Shown one piece after another: positions 28,954 through 37,868 of a stretch of 64,000 bases of DNA. The stretch covers positions 434,001 to 498,000 of the forward strand of contig NZ_JBBUKT010000002.1 of NCBI RefSeq assembly GCF_038066715.1, in the 5' to 3' direction. Origin of the DNA: Luteolibacter sp. Y139 (GTDB taxonomy: Bacteria; Verrucomicrobiota; Verrucomicrobiia; Verrucomicrobiales; Akkermansiaceae). Below the pieces are notes generated by a model. The model had not been told where the DNA came from. It saw nothing but the letters and a program-made list of their open reading frames with translations, and did not search any database. Positions within the stretch are counted from its first letter, which is position 1; each line of letters begins with the position of its first letter. The position numbers and the translations under genes were made by a program.

Positions 28954-30561
28954 TCAGCCGGGAGAATGCCCGGTCAAGCGGGCGCTGGTCGGAGAGTCCA
29001 CCTGCTTGCAAGAGCGGTAGCCGTCGCCGTGCTCGGGCAAGGACTCGAGGAACTCACGGCGTTGGCTTTCCTCCGCGAAATCGAGGCCGATCAGGGCGCG
29101 GCCGATGCGCTCGCCGGATTGACGGTAGTTGAAATAGCATAGGTTCGCCCGGCCGCGGACGCGCTTGTCGAGGAAGTCGTGCAGGGCACCGGGGCGCTCG
29201 TAGAAGTCGAGCCGCAGGAAAACCGGGCTGGCCAAGAGGTCGCCACGGAGCGGGATGGCGCGGAAGGCGATGTCCACCGCGCCGGTCAGGTCTTCCCACT
29301 GGAAACCCCGTGCTTGGAGCTTTTCTGGCACGGCATCGAGCACCGCCGCGTCTTCTGCGGTGATGGTGAAGGCGGGCCACGCCTCGCTTTCGTGTACCTT
29401 GCCGTATTGGAAATCGGCGATATTCACGCCCTCGAAGCAGGTATCGAGCAACTCCAGCATGGTGCCGGGGCGCTCGGGAATGCGGACCCGCAGGGTGCGG
29501 GAGGCGCTCTGCGACGAGCCTTCGGATTGAGCGATGAGGCCGATCTGGAGGAAATCGATGTTCGCGCCGGAGACGACGACCAGCACGCGCTTTCCGGCGA
29601 GTTGCTCGCGGTTCTTCATCACGGCGGCGAGGCCGAGCGCGCCGGAAGGCTCGGAGACGCAGCGCAGGCCTTCCCACAGGGTGCGGATGGCGCGGCTGAC
29701 TTCGGCATTGGTGACCGTTTCGATGCGATCCAGCGTGCTGTTCAGGATCTCGAAGGTATTCGTGCCCGCTTTCCGCACGGCGGTGCCGTCGCAGAAGATG
29801 TCCACCTGATCGAGCGGGACCGGCTTGCCGGCCTCCAGCGCGGCCTTCATCGATGCCTGCCCGACGCCTTCCACCCCGACGATTTCGATCTCGGGCCAGT
29901 AGGTCTTGAGCCACTCGGAAACCCCTGCGGCCATGCCGCCGCCGCCGATTTGCAAATAGGCGGCATCGAAGGGGCCGTGGCCGGAAAGGACCACCTCATC
30001 GGCGAGGGTGCCTTGGCCGGCCATGACCTGGACATCGTCGTAGGCGTGGACGTAGGTCGCGCCGCTGGTGGAGGCGTCGTCGAGGGCGGCGGCCACAGCT
30101 TCATCGTAGCTGTCACCGGTGAGGATGATTTCCACGCGGTCGCCGCCGTGATGGCGGACGGCGCTTTGTTTCACCCGCGGCGTCGAACGGGGCATGTAGA
30201 TCCGGGCTTGGATTCCCAGCGCGCGGGCGGCGAGGGCGACGCCCTGGGCATGGTTTCCGGCGGAGGCTGTGACCACGCCGGTGGCTTTTTCTTCGGGCGT
30301 GAGGACGGCCATGCGGTTGCAGGCACCGCGCCACTTGTACGCCTTGATCGGGGAAAGATCCTCGCGCTTTACCCAAATTTCGACGCCGGGCACCAGTGAC
30401 AGGTGTTCCAGAGGAGTCGGCTGGCCGAAGCGGTAGACCCGCTCGCGGGCAAACAAGATCTCCTGGCGCAAGCGGCGGTCGGGCGGCAGTCCTTCGCGTT
30501 CCACGGCGGCGGGTGTGGCGCATCGGGGCGAGGCGTGCAAGGCCGGAGCGATTAACAGCAC
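28954..30561 (-). CDS. ilvA: threonine ammonia-lyase, biosynthetic
   Basis: PLP enzyme that deaminates threonine to 2-oxobutanoate, first step toward isoleucine. Catalytic domain: KREDLSPIKAYKWRGACN with PLP lysine at residue 76, ASAGNHAQGVALAA, and the tail of the PLP-phosphate loop GGGGMAAG. Two regulatory ACT-like domains follow (about 355-430 and 450-520), as in E. coli IlvA, so allosteric control by isoleucine/valine is expected. There is no ATG near the proper N terminus; the GTG at 30559-30561 is chosen, though it has no clear ribosome site. 42 bases separate it from the divergent hisA. Confidence 0.93.
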   Translation of the reverse strand: MLLIAPALHASPRCATPAAVEREGLPPDRRLRQEILFARERVYRFGQPTPLEHLSLVPGVEIWVKREDLSPIKAYKWRGACNRMAVLTPEEKATGVVTASAGNHAQGVALAARALGIQARIYMPRSTPRVKQSAVRHHGGDRVEIILTGDSYDEAVAAALDDASTSGATYVHAYDDVQVMAGQGTLADEVVLSGHGPFDAAYLQIGGGGMAAGVSEWLKTYWPEIEIVGVEGVGQASMKAALEAGKPVPLDQVDIFCDGTAVRKAGTNTFEILNSTLDRIETVTNAEVSRAIRTLWEGLRCVSEPSGALGLAAVMKNREQLAGKRVLVVVSGANIDFLQIGLIAQSEGSSQSASRTLRVRIPERPGTMLELLDTCFEGVNIADFQYGKVHESEAWPAFTITAEDAAVLDAVPEKLQARGFQWEDLTGAVDIAFRAIPLRGDLLASPVFLRLDFYERPGALHDFLDKRVRGRANLCYFNYRQSGERIGRALIGLDFAEESQRREFLESLPEHGDGYRSCKQVDSPTSARLTGHSPG

Positions 30562-30603
30562 AGTCTTGACGCACGCGGCCCCCGCGGCGATGGCTCGCGG
30601 GCC

Positions 30604-31365
30604 ATGACGAAGTTCCGCCCGTGCATCGACCTCCATCAGGGAAAGGTGAAGCAGATCGTCGGCGGCACCCTGCGCGACGACGGCCCCGGGCCGAAGGAGA
30701 ACTTCGTCGCCAGCGCCGGGGCGGGGGAATTCGCGGAAATGTTCCGCCGCGATGGTCTCACCGGCGGTCATGTCATCAAGCTCGGTCCGGGCAACGAAGA
30801 GGCGGCCAAGGAGGCTCTCGGCGTTTGGTCCGGCGGCCTGCAGATCGGCGGTGGCATCCACGCTGGCAATGCTGCCGAATGGCTCGCAGCCGGTGCTTCG
30901 CATGTCATCGTCACCTCATGGCTCTTCGAAGGTGCGGCCTTTTCCGAGAAGCGAGTGTTAGAGCTGGTCGACGCCATTGGCGCAGACCGCCTCATCATCG
31001 ACCTTTCCTGCCGCCGCACTGCCAAAGGCTGGACCGTGGCCATGGACCGCTGGCAAACGCTCACCGACCTCGATGTCACACCAGCCACTCTCGACCGGCT
31101 GGCCCCGTGGTGTGACGAATTCCTCATCCACGCGGCGGATGTCGAAGGCCTCTGTGGCGGCATTGATGGCGAGCTTGTCCAAATGCTCGGTGCCTGGGCC
31201 GGTCGTCCAATCACCTACGCCGGCGGCGCTGCCTCCATGGCGGACGTGGAAAAGGTCCAGGAACTCTCGGGCGGCAAGGTGGATGTCACCGTTGGCTCTG
31301 CCTTAGACATCTTCGGGGGCAAGGGTGTGCGCTACGACGAACTTGTGGCGTGGAATCAGCGTTGA
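30604..31365 (+). CDS. hisA: phosphoribosylformimino-5-aminoimidazole carboxamide ribotide isomerase, eukaryotic type
   Basis: Fourth histidine-pathway step, an Amadori rearrangement in a TIM barrel. The 253 residues follow the fungal/plant HIS6 pattern rather than usual bacterial HisA: FRPCIDLHQGKVKQIVGGTL at the start, LTGGHVIKLGPGNEEAA, LQIGGGIHAGNAAEWLAAGASHVIVTSWLF, DLSCRR, DEFLIHAADVEGLCGGID, and VDVTVGSALDIFGG at the end. The typical bacterial form starts with IPAIDLKDGKCVRL. Conserved catalytic aspartates are in CIDLHQG and HAADVEG. hisC is 8 kb away; other his genes are outside. It ends 12 bases from the convergent Roco gene. Confidence 0.93.
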   Translation: MTKFRPCIDLHQGKVKQIVGGTLRDDGPGPKENFVASAGAGEFAEMFRRDGLTGGHVIKLGPGNEEAAKEALGVWSGGLQIGGGIHAGNAAEWLAAGASHVIVTSWLFEGAAFSEKRVLELVDAIGADRLIIDLSCRRTAKGWTVAMDRWQTLTDLDVTPATLDRLAPWCDEFLIHAADVEGLCGGIDGELVQMLGAWAGRPITYAGGAASMADVEKVQELSGGKVDVTVGSALDIFGGKGVRYDELVAWNQR

Positions 31366-31378
31366 TCCTTCCTCGCAG

Positions 31379-34321
31379 CTAGATTGTCGGTACAGGCGGT
31401 TGCTGGATGGCCGCATGCTGCGCGCACAGCCATAAGACCTGTCCGCCTTTGATTTGGACGGGACGGAGGTCTCCCCATCGCTTGGCAGGCTTCACCTGTT
31501 CAAGCAAGGCATCGTGGATGTGTCGCAACGCCACTTCCTCAGGACGGCCCCCATGCATCCTGCCGGTAAGAACCTTGCTTTCAAGCTTCGGCTTGGAGGT
31601 GGGCAGGACTTTGGCCGCGTCTCCCATCAGGTCGAGCGCCGTCTTGCAATCCATCCCCGGCAGATCACCCGAAACCGTTCCTGCCATCGGAATGAACGCT
31701 TTCAAGAGCGTCGCGGCCCATGGGAGGTAGGGCGCCACTGTTAAAAGCCATTCCTTTGGCATCTTCAGAAGATAGTCGGGAGGCTCATCGCTACAGATGC
31801 CGGCCGCGGGATGCGGACCATCGGGGTGCTCGCACCAGCAGGTGATGCGCAGGGAAATGTGCGTCGCCCTTGTGATCCATTTCCCTTGGTCGGGCAGAAT
31901 CGTGAACATGTTAGGCGCCTTCCCTTGTTCCTGGATCTCGGGGGCCAGGGACTTGAAGATCGCGTGGGCGGTGGCGAGCAGATCTTGGTTTCCCTGTTTG
32001 AGTTGCCTCAGTTGCTCCATCAGATCTTCCTCCCGCGGGTCATAGCCTTGCAGCATCTTGTCCACTGGAAGGTCGGTCCGGCCGCATTCCTCGCAGTCCA
32101 CGGTCCTGCCGCGCCATTCCTCCAGTCGTGATTTACGAAAGGTGCCCGTGCACGCTTTCCCTTCTTTCTTTCCGCAGCAGGGCACCCGATGATCCATCTC
32201 AAGCCGCGGCCAGCGCAGTTGGCGGATCTCTTCCAAAGTGCGAAGCACCAGTCCCAACAAGTTGGCGGGATATTTGTCTCGCACTATTATCTGCAGGTTC
32301 CGGTCCAGCAGTTCCACGTACGCGGCACCACGATGTTCGGTATCAAGGAAAAATCCATCCCTCCAATTCCGGTCCAAGGCATCGGAAGCTTCCGGATCCC
32401 TCACCCGGCGCAGGGGATGGACGGCGGCCGTCAGCGCCGGGATCAGTCCGATCGGCGGATCATGGGGGACGCGGCAGAACAAGGTCGCCTGTGGCTCGTA
32501 GGATCGAGCTGCTGGTGTCCAGTACAAGTCGTCCGGCCGATCGCGGACGATGTGCTGCGGGATCAGGCTGGTCCTTTCGTCGCGCTTGTAGGCGATGTCG
32601 AACTTCCACATCAGCCAGAGTAAGTAGCCATGGAGCTTGGCGGGGTAGCCGTCGCACTTCCGCTTCGCATCCTTCTTCCAAATCGCCTTCAATCGCGTGT
32701 GATCGAGGATGCCTGATTTGGCGATAGTGGGCTTGTCCTCGATCACATGTCCCACGGCTTTTGCCAACCACTCCGGCTTCAGCACCAGCAGGTTTTCCCC
32801 TTCTAAGCAGGCATCCGCCTCGTCCGCAGCATCGGCGAAATAGACAGCTTGGCCCTGCACTTCCATGATCGCGGCCAAGTCCGCTGCATTAGTGCGCTCC
32901 ATTCCTGCTTTCTCGCATTTATCCACAAACTCCCGGAACTCGATCACGGGCTTCTTCGTTTCCAAGATGGCCGTACGGGCCTCGTGCCAGCTCGGAAGAA
33001 AGGGTAGATTCATGCCTTCCAATTGCGCCGCCACCTTTGCGATCTCCTCTTTCAGGCTGGCGATGCCGGTTCCGTCCGGGCCCTTCTCGCTGTCGACCTC
33101 GTGGAATCCCCAAATCAGGTCCCCGAAGCGTTCTCTCAGGACATCCATCCCCACAACCGCCGGGATAGAGCCATCAGCGTGAGTGGAGACGATCAGCACT
33201 TTTGCTGTCCACCCGGCACTTAGTTGGATGCGCTCAAGCTTGGATACCAACTCCGGGTCCAACCCGGTTCGCGGCTTCCAGACTAGCAGGTAGATCGCCT
33301 TTGGACTAAAGAAAATCTGATGGGTGATCTGGTAATGGTCTTGACCACCGAAGTCCCAGCAGTTCAGCCGCAGCGCCCTTTCCGAATCCGCGGGATGGGT
33401 CAGATCGAGCGGCTCTTGGGCGATCTCGATTCCCTTCGTCTCTCCCAAAGGCTCCGGGACTTTCCCCTGGAGGGCCTTTAACAGCCACGACTTTCCAACA
33501 TTGCCTTGGCCGATAATGAGTAGCTTCGCCTCGTCGAAGCGACGCGGGGCTTCTAAGCCGCCCGCCAGTGACGCCTTGGCAGCGTTGGAAAAATACTCGA
33601 CCAGTCTCTTCGCTCGGTCTGGCCCGGTCGCAAGCTGAAGCAGTTCCCGCGGCAGCGGATTTTTATCGAGGTGAAGCTGAGTTAGGCCTGTAAGCTCGCC
33701 GATCTCAGGGGGCAGGGAGGCTAGTTGGTTGTTGGAGAGATATAGCTCTGTCAACGCGGCGAGCCTACCGATCTCCGGGGGCAGGGAGGTTAGTCGGTTG
33801 TTGCCGACGTAAAATATTTGCAATGCTGCGAGCTTACCGATCTCGGGAGGAAGGGCGCCCAGTTTGTTGCCGTTGAGGGAAAGCGCTGTAAGTGCGGTGA
33901 GCTTGCCAAGCTCGGGGGGCAGAGAAGCTAGTTGATTCTTGCCTAGATCAAACACCGCGAGCGCGGAGAGCTTGCCAATCTCCGGAGGCAGGGAGGCCAG
34001 TTGATTACCAAAGAGGTGAAGATCGGTCAGCTCGGTGAGCTCAGCAAACTCCGGAGGAAGGGAGGATAATCGGTTGTAGTTAAGGTTAAGATCGGTTAGC
34101 GCGGTGAGCCCTCCGATCTCCGAGGGCAGGGATGCCAACTGGTTCTGGTTGAGAAGAAGCTCGGTCAGCTCGGTGAGCTTGCCGATCTCGGGGGGCAGGC
34201 GGGTGAGGCCCATTCCGTTGAGATTCAACTCGGTCTCTCCTCTGCGTTTGCAGGCTCTGATTTTCCGCAGAGCCTTGTCGTAGGCAGCCTGCTCTTCGGG
34301 TGTCATGGCGGGGTCTGGCAT
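31379..34321 (-). CDS. LRR-Roc-COR (Roco) family GTPase with C-terminal Cys-rich region
   Basis: 980-residue multidomain signalling protein. About nine leucine-rich repeats of 23 residues (about 30-225, consensus LxLxxNxLxxLPPEIGxL) precede a Ras-of-complex (Roc) domain: P-loop GQGNVGKS at 271-278, switch DFGGQ at 323-327, and a G4-like STHAD at 379-383. A COR region follows (about 400-650). Further on is CCGKKEGKACTGTF with DCEECGR, a probable zinc-binding knuckle, then a helical C-terminal third with no recognised fold. There is no kinase domain, as in bacterial Roco proteins of Chlorobium type. Target unknown. It is isolated between hisA and the CorA-like gene, both housekeeping-like. Confidence 0.9.
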   Translation of the reverse strand: MPDPAMTPEEQAAYDKALRKIRACKRRGETELNLNGMGLTRLPPEIGKLTELTELLLNQNQLASLPSEIGGLTALTDLNLNYNRLSSLPPEFAELTELTDLHLFGNQLASLPPEIGKLSALAVFDLGKNQLASLPPELGKLTALTALSLNGNKLGALPPEIGKLAALQIFYVGNNRLTSLPPEIGRLAALTELYLSNNQLASLPPEIGELTGLTQLHLDKNPLPRELLQLATGPDRAKRLVEYFSNAAKASLAGGLEAPRRFDEAKLLIIGQGNVGKSWLLKALQGKVPEPLGETKGIEIAQEPLDLTHPADSERALRLNCWDFGGQDHYQITHQIFFSPKAIYLLVWKPRTGLDPELVSKLERIQLSAGWTAKVLIVSTHADGSIPAVVGMDVLRERFGDLIWGFHEVDSEKGPDGTGIASLKEEIAKVAAQLEGMNLPFLPSWHEARTAILETKKPVIEFREFVDKCEKAGMERTNAADLAAIMEVQGQAVYFADAADEADACLEGENLLVLKPEWLAKAVGHVIEDKPTIAKSGILDHTRLKAIWKKDAKRKCDGYPAKLHGYLLWLMWKFDIAYKRDERTSLIPQHIVRDRPDDLYWTPAARSYEPQATLFCRVPHDPPIGLIPALTAAVHPLRRVRDPEASDALDRNWRDGFFLDTEHRGAAYVELLDRNLQIIVRDKYPANLLGLVLRTLEEIRQLRWPRLEMDHRVPCCGKKEGKACTGTFRKSRLEEWRGRTVDCEECGRTDLPVDKMLQGYDPREEDLMEQLRQLKQGNQDLLATAHAIFKSLAPEIQEQGKAPNMFTILPDQGKWITRATHISLRITCWCEHPDGPHPAAGICSDEPPDYLLKMPKEWLLTVAPYLPWAATLLKAFIPMAGTVSGDLPGMDCKTALDLMGDAAKVLPTSKPKLESKVLTGRMHGGRPEEVALRHIHDALLEQVKPAKRWGDLRPVQIKGGQVLWLCAQHAAIQQPPVPTI

Positions 34322-34555
34322 GGCGGTGGGGCGGACAAAAGGGGGAACGCGAAAGGTGGATGGCAGCAGACTACAGAGTGGCGCGGAGGGGGCGGCGAGG
34401 CTTTTTCGCCATGGGCTTGGGAGGCTAGCGGCGCTGCCGCGGAAATGTGTCGATGGCGAGGCTAGTTCACCCAGACCCTAAGTCTCAAGGGATGCTGCCG
34501 ACTCTAAGACGGGTGATGATTTTGGGATTTGAGCATCGGAGCGGGACGCATTGAA

Positions 34556-35311
34556 ATGGTGGCCATGTCGAAGTGCTCAGACTTCCCCTATTTGCCGCAG
34601 TTCTTCGAGTGCGAAGCTGAACTGTTCGACCAGCTTTCCAACCGTCCCGGCAACCAGCGCTGTGTGGTCGGCCGGGACGAACTGTTGCTGGTGGTTCACG
34701 ATGTTCCCCAGGCGGGATCGCCGGACCGGGTGCCATTGATCTTTTGGCGGAGGCAGGATGAGACGTGGGTCGATAGTTCCGGCCACAAGGGGCTGAAAAA
34801 GCTCGGGGACCTGCTCGACCGATACGCCAAGCTGCTCGACGAGAAACAGGACATTATCGACGAGGCTGATACTGCGCAGGAAATCTTCGACCTGGCCCGG
34901 GTCGCGGCGCCGCTGGCTCGGGCGTCCCGCAATCTCGCGATCGCGATCGACCAGACGCTGGTGCACGACGAGGATAACCGCGAGCTGCGATCTTATCGGG
35001 ACCGCGCCCGCGAAGCCGAGCGAGCGGCCGAGCAGCTCAGCCACGATGCGAAGCTGACGCTGGAGTTTTGGAAGGCGGAGCAGAGCGAGAAGCAGCAGGT
35101 CTCGGCGGAGAAGCTCAACGTAATCGCCTTTCGCTTGAACCTCTTGGCCGGATTCTTCCTGCCGTTGGTGGCGCTTGGCGGGCTATTCGGGATGAATGTC
35201 CATTTGCCGGAGTTCGTTAATGGCTGGTTCTGGCTGATCTTCTGCGGCGGTTTGTTGATGGGCGGTTCCCTGGTGTGGATGGTCAGTCGCAAGACCGGAG
35301 CCGGCTTATGA
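34556..35311 (+). CDS. CorA-like divalent cation transporter
   Basis: 251 residues with a soluble helical domain, then two C-terminal membrane helices. The first ends in the GMN signature of CorA channels (LGGLFGMNVHLPEF), and the second (WFWLIFCGGLLMGGSLVWMV) follows immediately. This is the Mg2+/Co2+ pore architecture, but the cytoplasmic domain is shorter than in classical CorA (about 315 residues), so substrate may differ. Two ATGs are possible (34556 and 34565); a TTG at 34529 is unlikely. Its stop overlaps the start of the M90 peptidase gene. Confidence 0.85.
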   Translation: MVAMSKCSDFPYLPQFFECEAELFDQLSNRPGNQRCVVGRDELLLVVHDVPQAGSPDRVPLIFWRRQDETWVDSSGHKGLKKLGDLLDRYAKLLDEKQDIIDEADTAQEIFDLARVAAPLARASRNLAIAIDQTLVHDEDNRELRSYRDRAREAERAAEQLSHDAKLTLEFWKAEQSEKQQVSAEKLNVIAFRLNLLAGFFLPLVALGGLFGMNVHLPEFVNGWFWLIFCGGLLMGGSLVWMVSRKTGAGL

Positions 35312-36111
35312 CCGATGGCTTGTGGATTCTGTTAGGCGGGTTGGCCGTCGTGGCGGCATTCGTCTTCTGGCATGCAGGTCGCGTCAAACGCCGGCGTCGC
35401 AAGCTGCGGGCGATGCGGCTTGACGCCCGGCAGAGGGAGCTGGTGATCGAGCGGTTTCCGATATGGGAAGAGATCCCCGAGGAGATCCGGATGGAGACGG
35501 AAGGGTGGATGCATGTGTTTCTCTCCGAGATGAGCTTCGAGGCCTGTGGCGGGCTCGATGAGGTCACGGAGGAGATGCGGCTGGCGATCGCCGCGCCTGC
35601 CTGCTTGCTGATCGCGAAGAGGCCGCAGGATTACTACGAGAGGCTTCGTAGCATTCTCGTCTACCCGGACGCTTTCACCGTGAAGAACGAGTGGGGCACG
35701 GAGGACGTCAATCTCGGAGAGTCATGGGGAACCGGCAGCGTGGTGCTTTCGTGGCAGTCGGTGAAGCAGGGGGACCTGAACCCCGAGGATGGCTTGAACG
35801 TGGTGCTGCACGAGTTCGCCCATCAGATCGACCAAGAGGACGGGGCGGGGGACGGCGTGCCCGAATTGGAGGAAACCGAGGACTACGGGCGGTGGTCACG
35901 AGCGTTCCTGCCAGCCTACGATGCCTTCTGCGAGCGGGTGAATGCGGGCAAGCGCAGTGTGCTGGATGACTACGGTGCGGAAAACCCGGCCGAATTTTTC
36001 GCCGTGGCGACCGAGACGTTTTTTGAGCGCTCAAAGGGCCTGAAGCGCGAGGAACCGGAGATTTACGCGGAATTGGTGAGGTTTTATGGCATGGACCCGG
36101 GGACGTGGTGA
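35308..36111 (+). CDS. M90-family zinc metallopeptidase (MtfA-like), membrane-anchored
   Basis: 267 residues. An N-terminal membrane helix (LWILLGGLAVVAAFVFW, about 5-21) with following basic residues anchors it, whereas E. coli MtfA is cytosolic. The catalytic zinc motif is LHEFAHQID (HExxH), preceded by WQSVKQGDLNPEDG and followed by YGAENPAEFFAVATETFFE, where E is the probable third ligand region. MtfA acts on the Mlc repressor in E. coli; no such partner is visible here. Start overlaps the stop of the CorA-like gene (ATGA), so the two are translationally coupled, and a link between ion transport and proteolysis is inferred only from this. Confidence 0.9.
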   Translation: MTDGLWILLGGLAVVAAFVFWHAGRVKRRRRKLRAMRLDARQRELVIERFPIWEEIPEEIRMETEGWMHVFLSEMSFEACGGLDEVTEEMRLAIAAPACLLIAKRPQDYYERLRSILVYPDAFTVKNEWGTEDVNLGESWGTGSVVLSWQSVKQGDLNPEDGLNVVLHEFAHQIDQEDGAGDGVPELEETEDYGRWSRAFLPAYDAFCERVNAGKRSVLDDYGAENPAEFFAVATETFFERSKGLKREEPEIYAELVRFYGMDPGTW

Positions 36112-36165
36112 GTAGTCCGGGGGCTTGCCCTCCGTGGGGAAAGCGGTCAGAAAGCCCCCGCCGAT

Positions 36166-37353
36166 ATGATCATTTCCCCGAAAATCCGCGGATTCATCTG
36201 CACCACCGCTCATCCGGATGGCTGCGCCGCCCATGTCCAGGAACAGATCGACTACGTGAAGTCGAAGCCCGCATTGAAGAACGCCGCCAAGCGAGTGCTG
36301 GTGGTGGGATCCTCGACCGGTTACGGCCTCTCCTCCCGGATCGTGCCAGCTTTCGGTGGCGGTGCCTCGACCATCGGCGTGTTCTTCGAAAAGGAGAGCA
36401 GCGAGGGCAAGTGTGGCACGGCGGGCTGGTACAACTCGGTGGCCTTTGAAAACGCGGCCGCCAAGGAAGGCCTCTATGCGAAGAGCTTCAATGGCGACGC
36501 CTTCTCCAATGAGATGAAGCAGCGAGTGATCGACGCCATCAAGGCCGACCTCGGCCAGGTGGACATGGTCGTCTATAGCCTCGCTTCACCGCGGCGCACC
36601 GATCCGAATACCGGTGAGGTTTACAAGTCGGTGCTCAAGCCAACCGGCGAGACCTACACCAACAAGAATCTCAACACCGACAAGAAGCAGGTCGACAGCG
36701 TGACCATCGAGCCGGCGACCGAGGACGAGATCGCGCAGACCATCAAGGTCATGGGCGGCGAGGACTGGAAGCTGTGGATCGATGCGATGAAGGCCGCCGG
36801 TGTGCTGGCGGATGGCTTCAAGACGGTGGCCTATTCCTACATCGGGCCCGAGCTGACCTGGGCGATTTACACCGATGGGACGATCGGCCGCGCGAAGCTT
36901 CATCTGGAGCAAACCGCGAAGGACCTGAACGCCGAATTCGGCGATGGCACCGCGGTGGTTTCCGTGAACAAGGCACTTGTCACGCAGGCGAGTTCCGCGA
37001 TCCCGGTGGTGCCGCTCTACATTTCCATCCTCTACAAGATCATGAAGGCAAAGGGCCTCCATGAAGGCTGCATCGAGCAGATTCATCGCCTGTTCGCCGA
37101 CCACTACGGCGCGGATGGCGGGCCGCAGCTCGATGAGAAGGGCCGCATTCGCATCGACGACTGGGAGATGCGCCCGGAGGTGCAGGCCGAGGTCGAGAAG
37201 ATCTGGCACACGGTCACCACCGAGACGCTCGACGACGTGGCGGACTTCGAGGGCTATCAGAAAGAGTTCTACCGCCTGTTCGGCTTCGGCCTCGCCGGAG
37301 TGGACTATACCGCCGAGACCGATCCTGATCGCTCGTTGCCAAGCGCTTCCTAA
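36166..37353 (+). CDS. fabV: enoyl-[acyl-carrier-protein] reductase (NADH), FabV type
   Basis: Last step of each fatty-acid elongation cycle. 395 residues, normal for FabV: N-terminal VLVVGSSTGYGLSSRI nucleotide loop, FEKESSEGKCGTAGWYN, YSLASPRRTDPNTGEVYKSVLKP, and the YxxxxxxxxK catalytic pair in IYTDGTIGRAK. FabV is the triclosan-insensitive alternative to FabI; no fabI is in the window. The C-terminal WEMRPEVQAEVEKIW segment is family-typical. It starts a rightward run with three small membrane-protein genes, but with 14 bases to the next gene the operon status is only likely. Confidence 0.96.
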   Translation: MIISPKIRGFICTTAHPDGCAAHVQEQIDYVKSKPALKNAAKRVLVVGSSTGYGLSSRIVPAFGGGASTIGVFFEKESSEGKCGTAGWYNSVAFENAAAKEGLYAKSFNGDAFSNEMKQRVIDAIKADLGQVDMVVYSLASPRRTDPNTGEVYKSVLKPTGETYTNKNLNTDKKQVDSVTIEPATEDEIAQTIKVMGGEDWKLWIDAMKAAGVLADGFKTVAYSYIGPELTWAIYTDGTIGRAKLHLEQTAKDLNAEFGDGTAVVSVNKALVTQASSAIPVVPLYISILYKIMKAKGLHEGCIEQIHRLFADHYGADGGPQLDEKGRIRIDDWEMRPEVQAEVEKIWHTVTTETLDDVADFEGYQKEFYRLFGFGLAGVDYTAETDPDRSLPSAS

Positions 37354-37367
37354 TCCCATCCAACTCG

Positions 37368-37853
37368 ATGTCCCAGTGGTACTACGGATCCTCGGCCGGT
37401 CAGACCGGGCCGGTTGAAGAGCACGAGCTCCGGACGCTGATTGCGTCCGGGGGCGTTGGCCCGGAGACACTGGTATGGCGGGACGGGATGAAGGACTGGC
37501 TGCCGCTCCAGTCCGTGCCTGAATTGCAGGTGAACGCCATTTCGCCCTACCAGACGCAAATGTCGGCCGCTTCAGGTGGCGTGCCGGGCTACTATATGCC
37601 GACCAGCGGCCTGGCGATTGCCAGCATGGTCTGCGGGATCGTATGCATCCTGCTTTGCGTCTATCACGGCCTGCTGGGCTTGCCGGCGGTGATTTGCGGC
37701 CACCTCGCCCTGTCCCAGATCAATTCCAGCCCGTTGCCGATGGGCGGACGCGGCATGGCCATTGCGGGGCTGGTGCTGGGTTATCTCGGGATCACCGCGA
37801 GTGTGGGATTCATCGCGTTTTTCGTATTCGCCATTTCCTCGGCACATCCCTAA
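37368..37853 (+). CDS. GYF_2 plus DUF4190 membrane protein (first of pair)
   Basis: 161 residues. The N-terminal GYF_2 domain (about 1-50: WYYGSSAGQTGPVEEHELRTLI, then WRDGMKDWLPLQ) probably binds a peptide or acts in protein interaction; it is followed by a short linker and a DUF4190-type membrane segment with two hydrophobic helices (about 80-160, GLAIASMVCGIVCILLCVY and MAIAGLVLGYLGITASV). Cytoplasmic GYF and membrane insertion are inferred. The next gene encodes a paralog. Confidence 0.85.
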   Translation: MSQWYYGSSAGQTGPVEEHELRTLIASGGVGPETLVWRDGMKDWLPLQSVPELQVNAISPYQTQMSAASGGVPGYYMPTSGLAIASMVCGIVCILLCVYHGLLGLPAVICGHLALSQINSSPLPMGGRGMAIAGLVLGYLGITASVGFIAFFVFAISSAHP

Positions 37854-37868
37854 ATCCTTTCCTACATC

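Noticed and set aside
31379-36111. Defence island around the Roco gene
   Set aside because: No nuclease, restriction enzyme, toxin or phage gene nearby; neighbours are hisA, a CorA-like transporter and a peptidase.
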